NCBI GenBank assembly: GCA_002426575.1
Contig: DIRE01000045.1
Coordinates: 15,562-51,014 of the forward strand
Reading direction: 5' to 3'
Origin: Clostridiaceae bacterium UBA5444
GTDB taxonomy: Bacteria > Bacillota > Clostridia > Clostridiales > Oxobacteraceae
Length of the DNA stretch: 35,453 nucleotides
Made by a program: the position numbers and the translations under genes. Shown in pieces: positions 7,563 through 15,210 of this stretch; position 1 is the first letter of the stretch; the number at the start of each line of letters is the position of its first letter. The notes under the pieces were generated by a model. It was not told the origin of the DNA and made no database searches. It was given only the letters and a program-made list of their open reading frames with translations.

Positions 7563-8114
7563 ATGGATGAGTCTATTTATAATTTGATTAATTGCATACA
7601 GAAAGGCGATGAAGATGCACTATTAGAAATGATTAATAGATTTGAACCGTTAATTAAAAAGCTCTCTAAAAAAATGATATATGAGAAATCAGAAACAGAT
7701 CTAATAATTTTCTTCATACAAATATTACAATCGCTAGATTTAGGTAAATTCAGCAAGTTCTCCGAAGCGTCGTTAGTAAGGTATATACAGGTTTCATTAA
7801 ACAATAAGGCAATAGGCTGCTCAAAAAGGCATTATTTATATAAGATAGAAGAAGTACATTTAGATTTTGATATGTTTTATGCTGATACAAATACAGGTGT
7901 TGATATCAGCACTAAATTAGCTATTCATGAGTTACTTGAATTGAATGAATTATCACAACGGCAAAGGGAAGTTTTAAAACGGTATTATTTATATGGATAT
8001 TCGGACATAGAAATAGCTCAAAAACTAAATATAAGTAGACAGGCTGTATGTAAATCAAGAAATCGTGGGTTAAATATAATTAGGGATTATCTTAAGATAG
8101 ATCTCCTAAATTAG
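7563..8114 (+). CDS. UviA/TcdR-like RNA polymerase sigma factor
   Basis: A 183-aa sigma-70 family protein of the small class that includes UviA, TcdR, BotR and TetR of clostridia, which direct transcription of toxin and bacteriocin genes. An N-terminal sigma region 2-like segment (about residues 5-75, from YNLINCIQKGDEDALLEMI) opens like the helix-turn-helix_16 part of TcdR-type proteins. Region 4 is at about 131-178: LSQRQREVLKRYYLYGYSD followed by the helix-turn-helix EIAQKLNISRQAVCKSRNRG. No region 1 or 3 is present. The ATG start follows ATGGGGGTG by about 6 bases. A holin-like gene begins 16 bases after the stop, the same order as uviA-uviB on C. perfringens pIP404. The target promoters are unknown; the divergent 145-aa gene is the nearest candidate. 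Confidence 0.82.
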   Translation: MDESIYNLINCIQKGDEDALLEMINRFEPLIKKLSKKMIYEKSETDLIIFFIQILQSLDLGKFSKFSEASLVRYIQVSLNNKAIGCSKRHYLYKIEEVHLDFDMFYADTNTGVDISTKLAIHELLELNELSQRQREVLKRYYLYGYSDIEIAQKLNISRQAVCKSRNRGLNIIRDYLKIDLLN

Positions 8115-8130
8115 AGAGGGGGTAATCATA

Positions 8131-8358
8131 ATGGAAAGCAAATTGTTTAAGTTAGCAGCATCGCAAGGTATATGGGCTGTCCTTAGTATTGCACTAATAT
8201 TTTATATCTTAAAAGCCCAGGAAAAGAGAGACTTAAACCAGGAGATTAGAGAAAAAGGGTATCAAGATATAATTACTAAATTAACAAAAAATCTTAATAT
8301 TGTAGGCGATATAAAATCTGATGTTAAAGATATAAAAAGCTTTATATCAAAAAAGTAG
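8131..8358 (+). CDS. BhlA/UviB-family holin-like protein
   Basis: A 75-aa protein of the BhlA/UviB family: a short N-terminus, one transmembrane helix (about residues 9-28, QGIWAVLSIALIFYILKAQ), then a charged, coiled-coil tail of about 45 residues rich in Lys, Asp and Ile. The KAQEKRD junction after the helix is typical of the family. Members are holin-like proteins of phages and bacteriocin plasmids, thought to let a product without a signal peptide leave the cell. GAGAGGGGGT lies 7 bases before the ATG. It sits in an operon with the sigma factor gene. It could be a remnant of a defective prophage or bacteriocin locus, since no endolysin or phage structural gene is nearby. Confidence 0.85.
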   Translation: MESKLFKLAASQGIWAVLSIALIFYILKAQEKRDLNQEIREKGYQDIITKLTKNLNIVGDIKSDVKDIKSFISKK

Positions 8359-8410
8359 ATATAATATTATATACTCGAAGGTTTACATGACTAATGGTTT
8401 GCGGCATTTT

Positions 8411-8437
8411 TTTACAAAGAATAAATAGCTATATTAT
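8411..8437 (+). promoter_or_regulatory. Weak promoter candidate before the membrane-anchored protein gene
   Basis: TTTACA (8411-8416), a 15-base spacer and TATTAT (8432-8437) lie about 60 bases before the ATG at 8496. The -35 hexamer is also the one favoured by TcdR/UviA sigma factors, but the spacer is short. Confidence 0.3.
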
Positions 8438-8495
8438 GAATATTTAACCCAAATATTATATATTATTCTATAGGTATATTATTGGGGGTTTGGTA

Positions 8496-9467
8496 ATGTT
8501 CATAAAAAAAGGCTCAAGGGTATTGATTACGACATTTATGGCACTTGCTATATTAGTTCTAAATACATTATTATTTAAAGTTGTATTTAGCTTTAATGAG
8601 TTTAATACGAAGAGCTATTATGTAATGGGTGGAAAGCTTTATGATGATACGGAAGAGTATAGTTACAATAATGACAAAGAAAGTATAAAACCAGATGATG
8701 TATACATAGATAGCCTATTAAGGCCATCTGATAATAACCCTATTGCTAAAAAGTACTTTTTTAATAGTGAACAGGGCATACCTAAAACATTTCAACTGCC
8801 GATGGATGTGGTAAGGGCATATTACGATATTTTAAGTGATGCATCAAATATAGACAGTAAAAAAGAAGAATATGCAAATATAGGACTTGATAAGCAGCCA
8901 TATCCTCTTGCATATGAGCTTTTATCACAGGATGTAAAAAGTAATCTCAGCTTAAATGAGTTTATAAACTCATTTAGCGGAATAGGGCACATAAACCTTA
9001 TAAAACTAATAGAAGGTACAATAAATAGAAAAGATGATGAAGAGATTTATAATTATTTTGTTGAGGTTGAAACCATTGAGAAAGATAACACCTTAGAAAA
9101 GACTGGTTTTCTAAAAACAAATTTTTGCTATTATTATGGATTTGCATCAGTTAAGCAAGATGAAGATAGGGGTTGGAGTATTTGCAATATAGAGATTAAA
9201 CCAGAAAATTTTTTGCATCATGCATATCATGAGTGGAATAATGAGGCGGGTGCAATAGTAAAGGGCAAATATGAAGCAGATAAACAAATTATAGAGGATA
9301 TACTTGGCGTTGAGGAGAATGGTTATTTTAGATATGTATACGCAAAGGGAAAAGACAAAAGACAGTATAGAATACAGTTTGTTAGAGTTACAAATGGAGA
9401 GGATATTGAACTTAGACAATATGTATTAGAAGATGACAAGTGGAAAGAAGTTTACCTAATGAAATAA
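8496..9467 (+). CDS. Membrane-anchored extracytoplasmic protein of unknown function
   Basis: A 323-aa protein with an N-terminal basic stretch and a single membrane anchor or uncleaved signal (about residues 8-32, VLITTFMALAILVLNTLLF), and a large, mostly polar outside domain. The segment LAYELLSQDVKSNLSLNEFI resembles the opening of NTF2-like extracytoplasmic domains, but I cannot assign a family. I chose the ATG at 8496 because GGGGG lies 7 bases before it; an in-frame TTG two codons earlier (8490) would crowd the ribosome site. It stands between the sigma/holin genes and the gltX T-box, with its own weak promoter candidate, so it may not belong to the accessory block. Confidence 0.72.
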   Translation: MFIKKGSRVLITTFMALAILVLNTLLFKVVFSFNEFNTKSYYVMGGKLYDDTEEYSYNNDKESIKPDDVYIDSLLRPSDNNPIAKKYFFNSEQGIPKTFQLPMDVVRAYYDILSDASNIDSKKEEYANIGLDKQPYPLAYELLSQDVKSNLSLNEFINSFSGIGHINLIKLIEGTINRKDDEEIYNYFVEVETIEKDNTLEKTGFLKTNFCYYYGFASVKQDEDRGWSICNIEIKPENFLHHAYHEWNNEAGAIVKGKYEADKQIIEDILGVEENGYFRYVYAKGKDKRQYRIQFVRVTNGEDIELRQYVLEDDKWKEVYLMK

Positions 9468-9473
9468 AATATG

Positions 9474-9501
9474 TTGACATGATTTTTTAATTATGTAGAA
9501 T
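9474..9501 (+). promoter_or_regulatory. Sigma-A promoter of the gltX leader
   Basis: A perfect TTGACA (9474-9479) and TAGAAT (9496-9501) separated by 16 bases, about 45 bases before the first T-box stem. Confidence 0.72.
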
Positions 9502-9544
9502 AATATATATACATGAAGTATTTATTAAAATAAAATATAAATTC

Positions 9545-9725
9545 ATTGAAAGGGAAGAGTAGATATAATCCTCATTCTAGGGAGCTAGCATTTAGTGGAA
9601 GCTGGTATGCAGGTTATATTGAAGGAAGCCCTAGAGAATTTATTTTTAAGTGGGCTTAGCCAATTTAGGTGGTACCGCGGAAGTTAAAACTTTCGTCCTA
9701 TATAGGATGGAGGTTTTTTATTTTT
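9545..9725 (+). ncRNA. T-box riboswitch for glutamyl-tRNA, upstream of gltX
   Basis: The leader has the ordered parts of a T-box: a Stem I with the AGTA/GA-rich specifier-loop side near 9556-9565, an upper stem with paired GATATAA/TTATAT, and the antiterminator T-box sequence AGGTGGTACCGCGG (9667-9680). In the specifier loop the codon opposite AGTA is GAA (9621-9623), a glutamate codon, which agrees with the downstream gltX. When tRNA-Glu is uncharged, its CCA end pairs with TGG in the T-box bulge and the terminator does not form. Confidence 0.93.
9686..9725 (+). terminator. T-box regulated terminator
   Basis: AAAACTTTCGTCCT (9686-9699) pairs with AGGATGGAGGTTTT (9704-9717) across an ATAT loop, followed by TTATTTTTT. 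Its left arm shares bases with the antiterminator. Confidence 0.88.
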
Positions 9726-9753
9726 TATACTAAGTATAAGAGGAGGATTTTAA

Positions 9754-11211
9754 ATGAAGGAAGTTAGAACAAGATTTGCACCAAGTCCTACAGGATATAT
9801 GCACATTGGAAACCTAAGGACAGGGCTTTATGCATATCTATTAGCTAAAAAGTATGGCGGAAAGTTTATATTAAGGATAGAAGATACAGACCAGGAAAGG
9901 TATGTAGAAGGAGCTGTTGATGTAATATACAATGTGCTTAAACTGACAGGGCTTAAGCATGATGAAGGACCAGATATAGGCGGAGATTATGGCCCCTATG
10001 TACAAAGCGAGAGAAGAGATATTTATAAAAAGTATGCAGAAGAGCTTATAGAATTGGGCGGGGCTTATTACTGCTTCTGCTCTAAAGAAGAGATTGCCAG
10101 TGCAAGGGAAAAACATAATATGCTAAAGGATGGACCATTTAGGTATAATGATCCATGCAAAAAGCTTTCAAAAGAAGAGGCGAGAGAAAGGATAGAGAAT
10201 GGCGAGTCCTATGTTTATAGGCAAAGGATACCTCAAATTGGTACAACAACATTTAAAGATGAAGTATTTGGAGAAATCACCATTGAAAATAGTACCTTAG
10301 ATGAGAGTGTATTATTAAAATCAGATGGACTTCCAACATATAATTTTGCCAATGTAATAGATGATCATCTTATGAAAATAAGCCATGTTTGCAGAGGGGT
10401 TGAGTATCTATCTTCAACACCTAAATACAATATATTATACAATGCTTTTGGATGGGAGATTCCAGAGTATATACATCTTCCTCATATAACAAAAGAGGGT
10501 GGCAAAAAGCTAAGTAAAAGAGAAGGAGATGCATCCTTTGATGATTTCTATAATAAGGGCTATCTTGTAGATGCAATAATAAATTATATAGCTCTATTAG
10601 GCTGGAATCCTGGAGGAGAAAGAGAAATATTTAATCTAAAAGAGCTTGAAGAGGCATTTAGCATAGAAGGCCTTAGCAAGTCTTCAGCAATGTTTGATAT
10701 AAAAAAACTAAACTGGCTAAATGGAGAGTATATAAGAAAGATGACTGTAGATGAGTTCCATGAGAAAGCTCTTCCTTATTATAAAAAGGCTATTAAAAAC
10801 CCAAACATAGATTTGCATAAGGTAAGCGAATTACTTCATGTTAGAACAGAGGTTTTATGTGACATTCCTGAACAGATTGACTTTCTAGAGGAATTGCCAG
10901 AATACGATACAGACCTTTATGTTCATAAGAAGATGAAGACAAATTATGAAAATTCACTGGAAAATTTAAAGGTTGCCTATGATGTATTGGAAAGTTTGGA
11001 TACATGGAATCATGACGAAATAAATAATTGTTTAATGGATAGTATAAAAAGGTTAGGGATAAAAAATGGGCAGATGCTCTGGCCAGTTAGAACAGCCTTA
11101 TCAGGAAAAAAGTTTACTCCTGGCGGAGCAATTGAAATTGCAGATATACTTGGAAAAGCAGAATCATTAAGAAGGATTAAAGTGGGAATAGATAAGTTGG
11201 AGAATAGGTAA
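9754..11211 (+). CDS. gltX: Glutamyl-tRNA synthetase
   Basis: A class I aminoacyl-tRNA synthetase of 485 aa that charges tRNA-Glu (and often tRNA-Gln in Firmicutes, later corrected by GatCAB). The HIGH motif is HIGN (residues 17-20) within RFAPSPTGYMHIGNLRTG, and the KMSKS loop is KLSKR (about 252-256). A cysteine cluster in YYCFCS and YNDPC matches the zinc-binding insertion found in many GluRS. The C-terminal helical anticodon-binding domain is complete. The ATG has AGAGGAGG 8 bases before it. Expression is controlled by the T-box immediately upstream. It ends in a terminator that overlaps the convergent lipoprotein gene. Confidence 0.97.
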   Translation: MKEVRTRFAPSPTGYMHIGNLRTGLYAYLLAKKYGGKFILRIEDTDQERYVEGAVDVIYNVLKLTGLKHDEGPDIGGDYGPYVQSERRDIYKKYAEELIELGGAYYCFCSKEEIASAREKHNMLKDGPFRYNDPCKKLSKEEARERIENGESYVYRQRIPQIGTTTFKDEVFGEITIENSTLDESVLLKSDGLPTYNFANVIDDHLMKISHVCRGVEYLSSTPKYNILYNAFGWEIPEYIHLPHITKEGGKKLSKREGDASFDDFYNKGYLVDAIINYIALLGWNPGGEREIFNLKELEEAFSIEGLSKSSAMFDIKKLNWLNGEYIRKMTVDEFHEKALPYYKKAIKNPNIDLHKVSELLHVRTEVLCDIPEQIDFLEELPEYDTDLYVHKKMKTNYENSLENLKVAYDVLESLDTWNHDEINNCLMDSIKRLGIKNGQMLWPVRTALSGKKFTPGGAIEIADILGKAESLRRIKVGIDKLENR

Positions 11212-11221
11212 TAAGAGTTAA

Positions 11222-11293
11222 GAGGCTTCTGGGTGGATACTTTATTGATGGTAATTAAATGATAAAGGTATATTTTATTCAGAAGCCTTTTTA
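11222..11293 (+). terminator. Branched terminator after gltX
   Basis: AGGCTTCTG (11223-11231) pairs with CAGAAGCCT (11280-11288), followed by TTTTAATTT. The long loop holds a second hairpin (ATACTTTAT/ATAAAGGTAT). The right arm is also the 3' end of the minus-strand lipoprotein gene. Confidence 0.7.
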
Positions 11294-12063
11294 ATTTCAA
11301 AGCCTTTGGATATGGATTCGGTTTCACTCCCTATGGTAACTGAGGCTGTTACAATGTAGGAGCCTGCAGGAAGTAACTTCCCGGTGTTTGGCTTTAGGTT
11401 AAAGGCTATATTCCTGCTGCCATCAGTTATTATTTCACCAGGAATGCTATCTCCAGTGTCTTTATAGAGCCATAGGCATGATACCTTGCTATCTTTTGGC
11501 AGATCCTTAGATTGTATAACAAAATATATAACAGGGTCTGACTGGCTAAATTCTGAAGATATATCAATGGGCTTTAATTCACTGTTATTGCTTACGGATT
11601 TACAAATAACAGGGTTTAGAAGATGGGTTGCTGAAATTTCTGAAGTAACTTCAAAATTATCTTTTATTTCTATTGTTTTTCCGTTTACTTCAGTTGTAAC
11701 CTTAACTTCATACTGCCCTGCAGGAAACCTGCTTCCACTTCTTTTTAGGTTAAATGATTTATACCCTGAGCCGCTTACAATCAGTTCAGATGGAATTTCT
11801 GTACCATCTTTAAGGTATTTCCAATGGGCTGTAAGCTTGGTATTCTTAGGGAGATTGTTTATTCTAAATGAAAAATAAATAATAGGATCACTTTGGGTGA
11901 ATACATTTTGTACTTCCATGGGCTTTGATGTATTTTCATCAATGGACTTGGCTATTTTTACCTCATCAATGCTGGAATCTTTATTTGGTAATGAGCATGA
12001 TGATAACGATACTAGGAATAAAATAAATATAAGTGAAAAAATAATATAAACTGTTTTTTTCAA
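11275..12063 (-). CDS. Lipoprotein with two tandem beta-type repeats
   Basis: A 262-aa secreted lipoprotein. The signal peptide MKKTVYIIFSLIFILFLVSL ends in a lipobox LSSC with Cys23 as the lipidated residue. Two homologous modules of about 105 residues follow, at roughly 36-139 and 152-258. Matching landmarks are FTQSDPIIYF (55-64) with FSQSDPVIYF (172-181), LPKNTKL with LPKDSKV, a Trp-Tyr-Lys-Asp region, and FPAGQYEVKV with LPAGSYIVTA, ending NFEV and GFEI. The pattern suggests Ig-like beta-sandwich domains; the function is unknown. The start is TTG (12063-12061) with GGGGGAG 7 bases before it; no ATG fits. The gene is convergent with gltX. Confidence 0.78.
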   Translation of the reverse strand: MKKTVYIIFSLIFILFLVSLSSCSLPNKDSSIDEVKIAKSIDENTSKPMEVQNVFTQSDPIIYFSFRINNLPKNTKLTAHWKYLKDGTEIPSELIVSGSGYKSFNLKRSGSRFPAGQYEVKVTTEVNGKTIEIKDNFEVTSEISATHLLNPVICKSVSNNSELKPIDISSEFSQSDPVIYFVIQSKDLPKDSKVSCLWLYKDTGDSIPGEIITDGSRNIAFNLKPNTGKLLPAGSYIVTASVTIGSETESISKGFEIKKASE

Positions 12064-12220
12064 ATAAATCTCCCCCTAATAGTGAACTATAATAGATAAA
12101 TGATTTATAATTATTTAAAAGCACTTATAATATAAATATAGTATTCGAATAAAAATCAGTTATTAAACACTAAACAAATATATTTATAAAAAGGTATATA
12201 TAAAAAAATATGTATGTTTT

Positions 12221-12248
12221 GTTTAAATAATTACAGTATTATTTAAAC
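12221..12248. promoter_or_regulatory. Perfect inverted repeat upstream of yitT
   Basis: GTTTAAATAA (12221-12230) and TTATTTAAAC (12239-12248) form a perfect 10-bp inverted repeat with an 8-base centre. A TATAGA (12251-12256) follows directly, placing the repeat over the likely -35 to -10 region. It could be an operator for the yitT-sda genes; a chance A/T palindrome is possible. Confidence 0.42.
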
Positions 12249-12285
12249 ACTATAGATTGATATTAATTTATTAAGGGAGAGTCCT

Positions 12286-13134
12286 ATGAAAATTGATATA
12301 AAGAGGATAACTTATGTTCTTGCTGGAAGTTTAATATCTGCAGTATCTATAAATGAATTTATGATTCCTCACCATCTTTTAAGCGGAGGAGTTGGAGGAG
12401 TAGCATTAATTTTGCAATACATAACTGGATTTTCCGCTGGAGCTTTAATTTTGATTATGAACATACCAATATTTTTATTTGGTATAAAAACCATAGATAA
12501 GGATTTTATTATATATAGCGTAATTGGTACTTTTAGCATGTCAGTATTTCTAATACTTCTCAAAGATGTTACTATTTTTAATAGACTTGTTGTTGATGAT
12601 ATAATGCTCGCAAGTATATTCGGCGGTGTTGCCCACGGCCTTGGAGCTGGCATAGTATTCAAAAACAGAGGATCCATGGGTGGAAGCGATATAATTGCAG
12701 TAGTTGTAAAAAGGAAAAGATCTATAAATATAGGAACTATAAGCTTTTTGATAAACCTTGTTATTGTATATATATCATCTTTCTTGTTTGGAATGAAGCC
12801 TGCAATGTATACTCTTATTTCAATGTATATAAGCTCTCGTGTACTTGATAAAGTTCAAGAAGGCTTTGATAGAAAGAAATCTGTAATGATTATTACTGAA
12901 AAAGAAGAAGAGGTGGCTCAGGCTATAATTACTACTTTGCATAGAGGTGTTACATACCTTTATGGTGAGGGAGCATATACTCTAAACCAAAGAAGAATTT
13001 TGTATTGTATAGTTACCACAAAGCAGATTGCAAAAGTTAAGCATATAGTAAATATAATAGATCCTAAAGCTTTCTTTACCATAAACGATACATCAGAGGT
13101 AATGGGGAAAGGGTTTAAAAGTAGCAGCATCTAG
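12286..13134 (+). CDS. YitT family membrane protein
   Basis: A 282-aa integral membrane protein of the YitT family: an N-terminal five- or six-helix membrane domain (DUF161-type; SLISAVSINEFMIPHHLLSGG at its start, and GLGAGIVFKNRGSMGGSD as its conserved central motif), followed by a soluble C-terminal DUF2179 domain of about 80 residues (SVMIITEKEEEVAQAI to the end), which resembles a small alpha/beta sensor. The molecular role of the family is not established; transport has been proposed. AAGGGAGAG precedes the ATG. The serine dehydratase beta gene starts 29 bases after its stop, so the three genes probably form an operon, which hints at serine, pyruvate or another small-molecule link. That is an inference from spacing. 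Confidence 0.85.
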   Translation: MKIDIKRITYVLAGSLISAVSINEFMIPHHLLSGGVGGVALILQYITGFSAGALILIMNIPIFLFGIKTIDKDFIIYSVIGTFSMSVFLILLKDVTIFNRLVVDDIMLASIFGGVAHGLGAGIVFKNRGSMGGSDIIAVVVKRKRSINIGTISFLINLVIVYISSFLFGMKPAMYTLISMYISSRVLDKVQEGFDRKKSVMIITEKEEEVAQAIITTLHRGVTYLYGEGAYTLNQRRILYCIVTTKQIAKVKHIVNIIDPKAFFTINDTSEVMGKGFKSSSI

Positions 13135-13163
13135 ATATAGTATTACTTAAGGGGGTTATTGGT

Positions 13164-13835
13164 TTGAGCAAGGAATACGGGGTATTTGATATATTAGGTC
13201 CTGTCATGATTGGACCTTCAAGCTCTCATACGGCCGGGGCTGCTAAGCTTGGGAGGATAGCTCAGAAAATTGCCGGAGATAATATAAAAAAAGTAACATT
13301 TTATCTCCATGGTTCCTTTGCAAAAACATATAAGGGCCATGGAACTGATAAGGCCCTTTTAGCTGGCGTACTTAAAATGGAGCCGCAGGATGAGCATTTA
13401 AAGAACTCTTTTGATATTGCAGCAAGGGAAGGATTAGAATACGAATTTATTGAGACAGATCTTGGAGATGTCCATCCTAACACGGTTAAGTTTAAATTTG
13501 ATTTATATAATGGAAAAGTCATGACTGTAACTGGTTCATCTATTGGAGGAGGAAGCATTCTTATTACAGAGGTTGATGGGGAAAGCGTGGAGCTTACTGG
13601 TGAGTATCCTGCAATTATTACAAAACACAAGGATAAACCAGGCATAATAACAGCTGTTTCATCTGTGCTTTCAAATTTAGGGGTTAATATAGCGTTTATG
13701 AAGGTTTTTAGGAAAAGAAGGGGGCAAACAGCCTCAATGGTTGTTGAGACGGATGGTATAATTCCTAAAGATGCTATAAATTACATTTCTAAAATAGAGG
13801 GTATAGAAGATGTAAAGGTAATCAATCCAATTTGA
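13164..13835 (+). CDS. sdaAB: L-serine dehydratase, beta subunit
   Basis: The smaller subunit (223 aa) of the iron-sulphur L-serine dehydratase, which converts serine to pyruvate and ammonia. The protein begins with the serine dehydratase beta motif DILGPVMIGPSSSHTAGA (near residues 8-25), with HGSFAKTYKGHGTD next. The last 75 residues form an ACT domain (ITKHKDKPGIITAVSSVLS onward). The start is TTG at 13164 with GGGGG 8 bases before it. The stop at 13833-13835 lies 14 bases before the TTG of the alpha gene, whose ribosome site overlaps it. The two-subunit layout is usual for Bacillus and Clostridium. Confidence 0.95.
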   Translation: MSKEYGVFDILGPVMIGPSSSHTAGAAKLGRIAQKIAGDNIKKVTFYLHGSFAKTYKGHGTDKALLAGVLKMEPQDEHLKNSFDIAAREGLEYEFIETDLGDVHPNTVKFKFDLYNGKVMTVTGSSIGGGSILITEVDGESVELTGEYPAIITKHKDKPGIITAVSSVLSNLGVNIAFMKVFRKRRGQTASMVVETDGIIPKDAINYISKIEGIEDVKVINPI

Positions 13836-13849
13836 GGGGTGGAGATTTT

Positions 13850-14722
13850 TTGATATACAGTGGAGAAGAATTGCTTAAAGCTTGTAGGGCAAATCAATGC
13901 AAAATTAGCAGTATAGCCATAGAAGAAGAGACAAAAACATCTTCATTAAGCCGCAATGAAATAATAGAAAAGATGAGATTAAACTTTGAGGTTATGAAAA
14001 GCTCTGCATCTTGTGCTTTAGAAAATGAAATGAGGTCTGTAAGTGGTTTAACTGGTGGAGATGCAAAGAAGGCTTGGAAAAGAAGTTTACAGAATAAAAC
14101 AATCTGTGGCAAGACTATAAACACTGCAATGGCTAGGGCCTTATCTTGTTCAGAGGTAAATGGAGCCATGGGAAAGATTGTTGCTGCACCAACTGCAGGA
14201 TCCTGTGGCATATTACCTGCAGTTATAATTACAGTGTCTGAAAATTATAATTCAAGCGAAGAGGATGTAATAAATTCTTTATTTACTGCTTCAGCAATAG
14301 GGGGAATAATTGCCCATAATGCCACACTATCAGGAGCAGAAGGCGGATGTCAGGCTGAATGTGGGTCAGCATCAGCAATGGCTGCAGCTGCAGCTATTGA
14401 GCTTGCTGGAGGAAATCCTGATGAGTGCTTAAATGCTTCTGCAATTGCAATAAAATGTGTTTTAGGTCTTGTATGTGACCCTGTGGCAGGACTAGTTGAA
14501 GCACCTTGCGCTAAAAGGAATTCAATGGGTGCTGTATCAGCCATGGCTGCTGCAGATATGGCATTGGCAGGTATAAAAAGTATAATACCATTTGATGAGG
14601 TGGTTGATGCAATGTATAGGGTTGGAAGGGCAATACCTTGTGAGCTTAGAGAAACTGCCCAAGGTGGGCTTGCAGCTACCCCTACAGGTAAACGCCTTTT
14701 TAATAAAGTATTTAAAAAATAA
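13850..14722 (+). CDS. sdaAA: L-serine dehydratase, alpha subunit (Fe-S)
   Basis: The catalytic subunit (290 aa) carries an oxygen-labile [4Fe-4S] cluster that activates serine for dehydration. The cluster region is visible as GGCQAECGSASAMAAAA, then CDPVAG and EAPCAKRN, giving the cysteines expected to hold the cluster. The conserved GSCGILPA block is also present. I chose the TTG at 13850 because GGGGTGGAG lies 8 bases before it and the product then begins MIYSGEELLKACR, like other family members. An earlier in-frame TTG at 13832 overlaps the sdaAB stop and has no ribosome site. It follows sdaAB directly and needs it for activity. Confidence 0.94.
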   Translation: MIYSGEELLKACRANQCKISSIAIEEETKTSSLSRNEIIEKMRLNFEVMKSSASCALENEMRSVSGLTGGDAKKAWKRSLQNKTICGKTINTAMARALSCSEVNGAMGKIVAAPTAGSCGILPAVIITVSENYNSSEEDVINSLFTASAIGGIIAHNATLSGAEGGCQAECGSASAMAAAAAIELAGGNPDECLNASAIAIKCVLGLVCDPVAGLVEAPCAKRNSMGAVSAMAAADMALAGIKSIIPFDEVVDAMYRVGRAIPCELRETAQGGLAATPTGKRLFNKVFKK

Positions 14723-14793
14723 AAAAACATATTCTTTTAAGACACCTTCTTTATATAATATAATTAAGTGATATTATTTGTAGGTGATAGAAT

Positions 14794-15168
14794 ATGGATT
14801 TTCTTGATAATGATTATTTACCACCTGATTATTCAGGGCTTATGAAATCATATAGCTATGATTTGAATTTCCTTGCTGATATACTTACAAAACTTGTAAG
14901 CTCATATAAACTACTTATAAGCACTGCAGAGGAATCTAACAGGATTACCCTTGCAAAGAAGGGAAATGTAAAGGATGCAATTGAAAGGGCAGAAGAGGTA
15001 GGAAAGATAATCGATAAGATTTTGGTGGTTCTTAAATATCAGACAGATTTATATACAGATTACACTAATTCTAAAGGAGACTTTTTAAATACTAATTTTT
15101 CATTTAATGATATCATTAGATGTGAGGTAGACCAATTCATAAAGCGCAAAGATGATAGCGGTGAATAA
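14794..15168 (+). CDS. Small soluble protein of unknown function, 124 aa
   Basis: I do not recognise this protein. It is acidic and mostly helical, beginning MDFLDNDYLPPDYSGLMKSY and continuing with a heptad-like segment (LADILTKLVSSYKLLISTA to about residue 45). The middle is charged (KGNVKDAIERAEEVGKIIDKI) and it ends in a lysine- and aspartate-rich tail. It has no signal peptide, membrane helix or cysteine pair; Cys109 is alone. AGGTGAT lies 7 bases before the ATG. A bidirectional terminator follows within about 10 bases of the stop. The neighbours (serine dehydratase, phospholipid genes) say little about its role. Confidence 0.6.
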   Translation: MDFLDNDYLPPDYSGLMKSYSYDLNFLADILTKLVSSYKLLISTAEESNRITLAKKGNVKDAIERAEEVGKIIDKILVVLKYQTDLYTDYTNSKGDFLNTNFSFNDIIRCEVDQFIKRKDDSGE

Positions 15169-15170
15169 GA

Positions 15171-15210
15171 TAAAAAAAATCCCGATTATTCGGGATTATA
15201 TTTTCTTTAT
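15171..15210. terminator. Bidirectional intrinsic terminator
   Basis: AATCCCGA (15178-15185) pairs with TCGGGATT (15190-15197) with a TTAT loop. It serves the 124-aa gene on the plus strand (TATATTTTCTTT) and, with a run of eight T, pssA on the minus strand. The pssA stop codon lies in its right arm. Confidence 0.88.
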
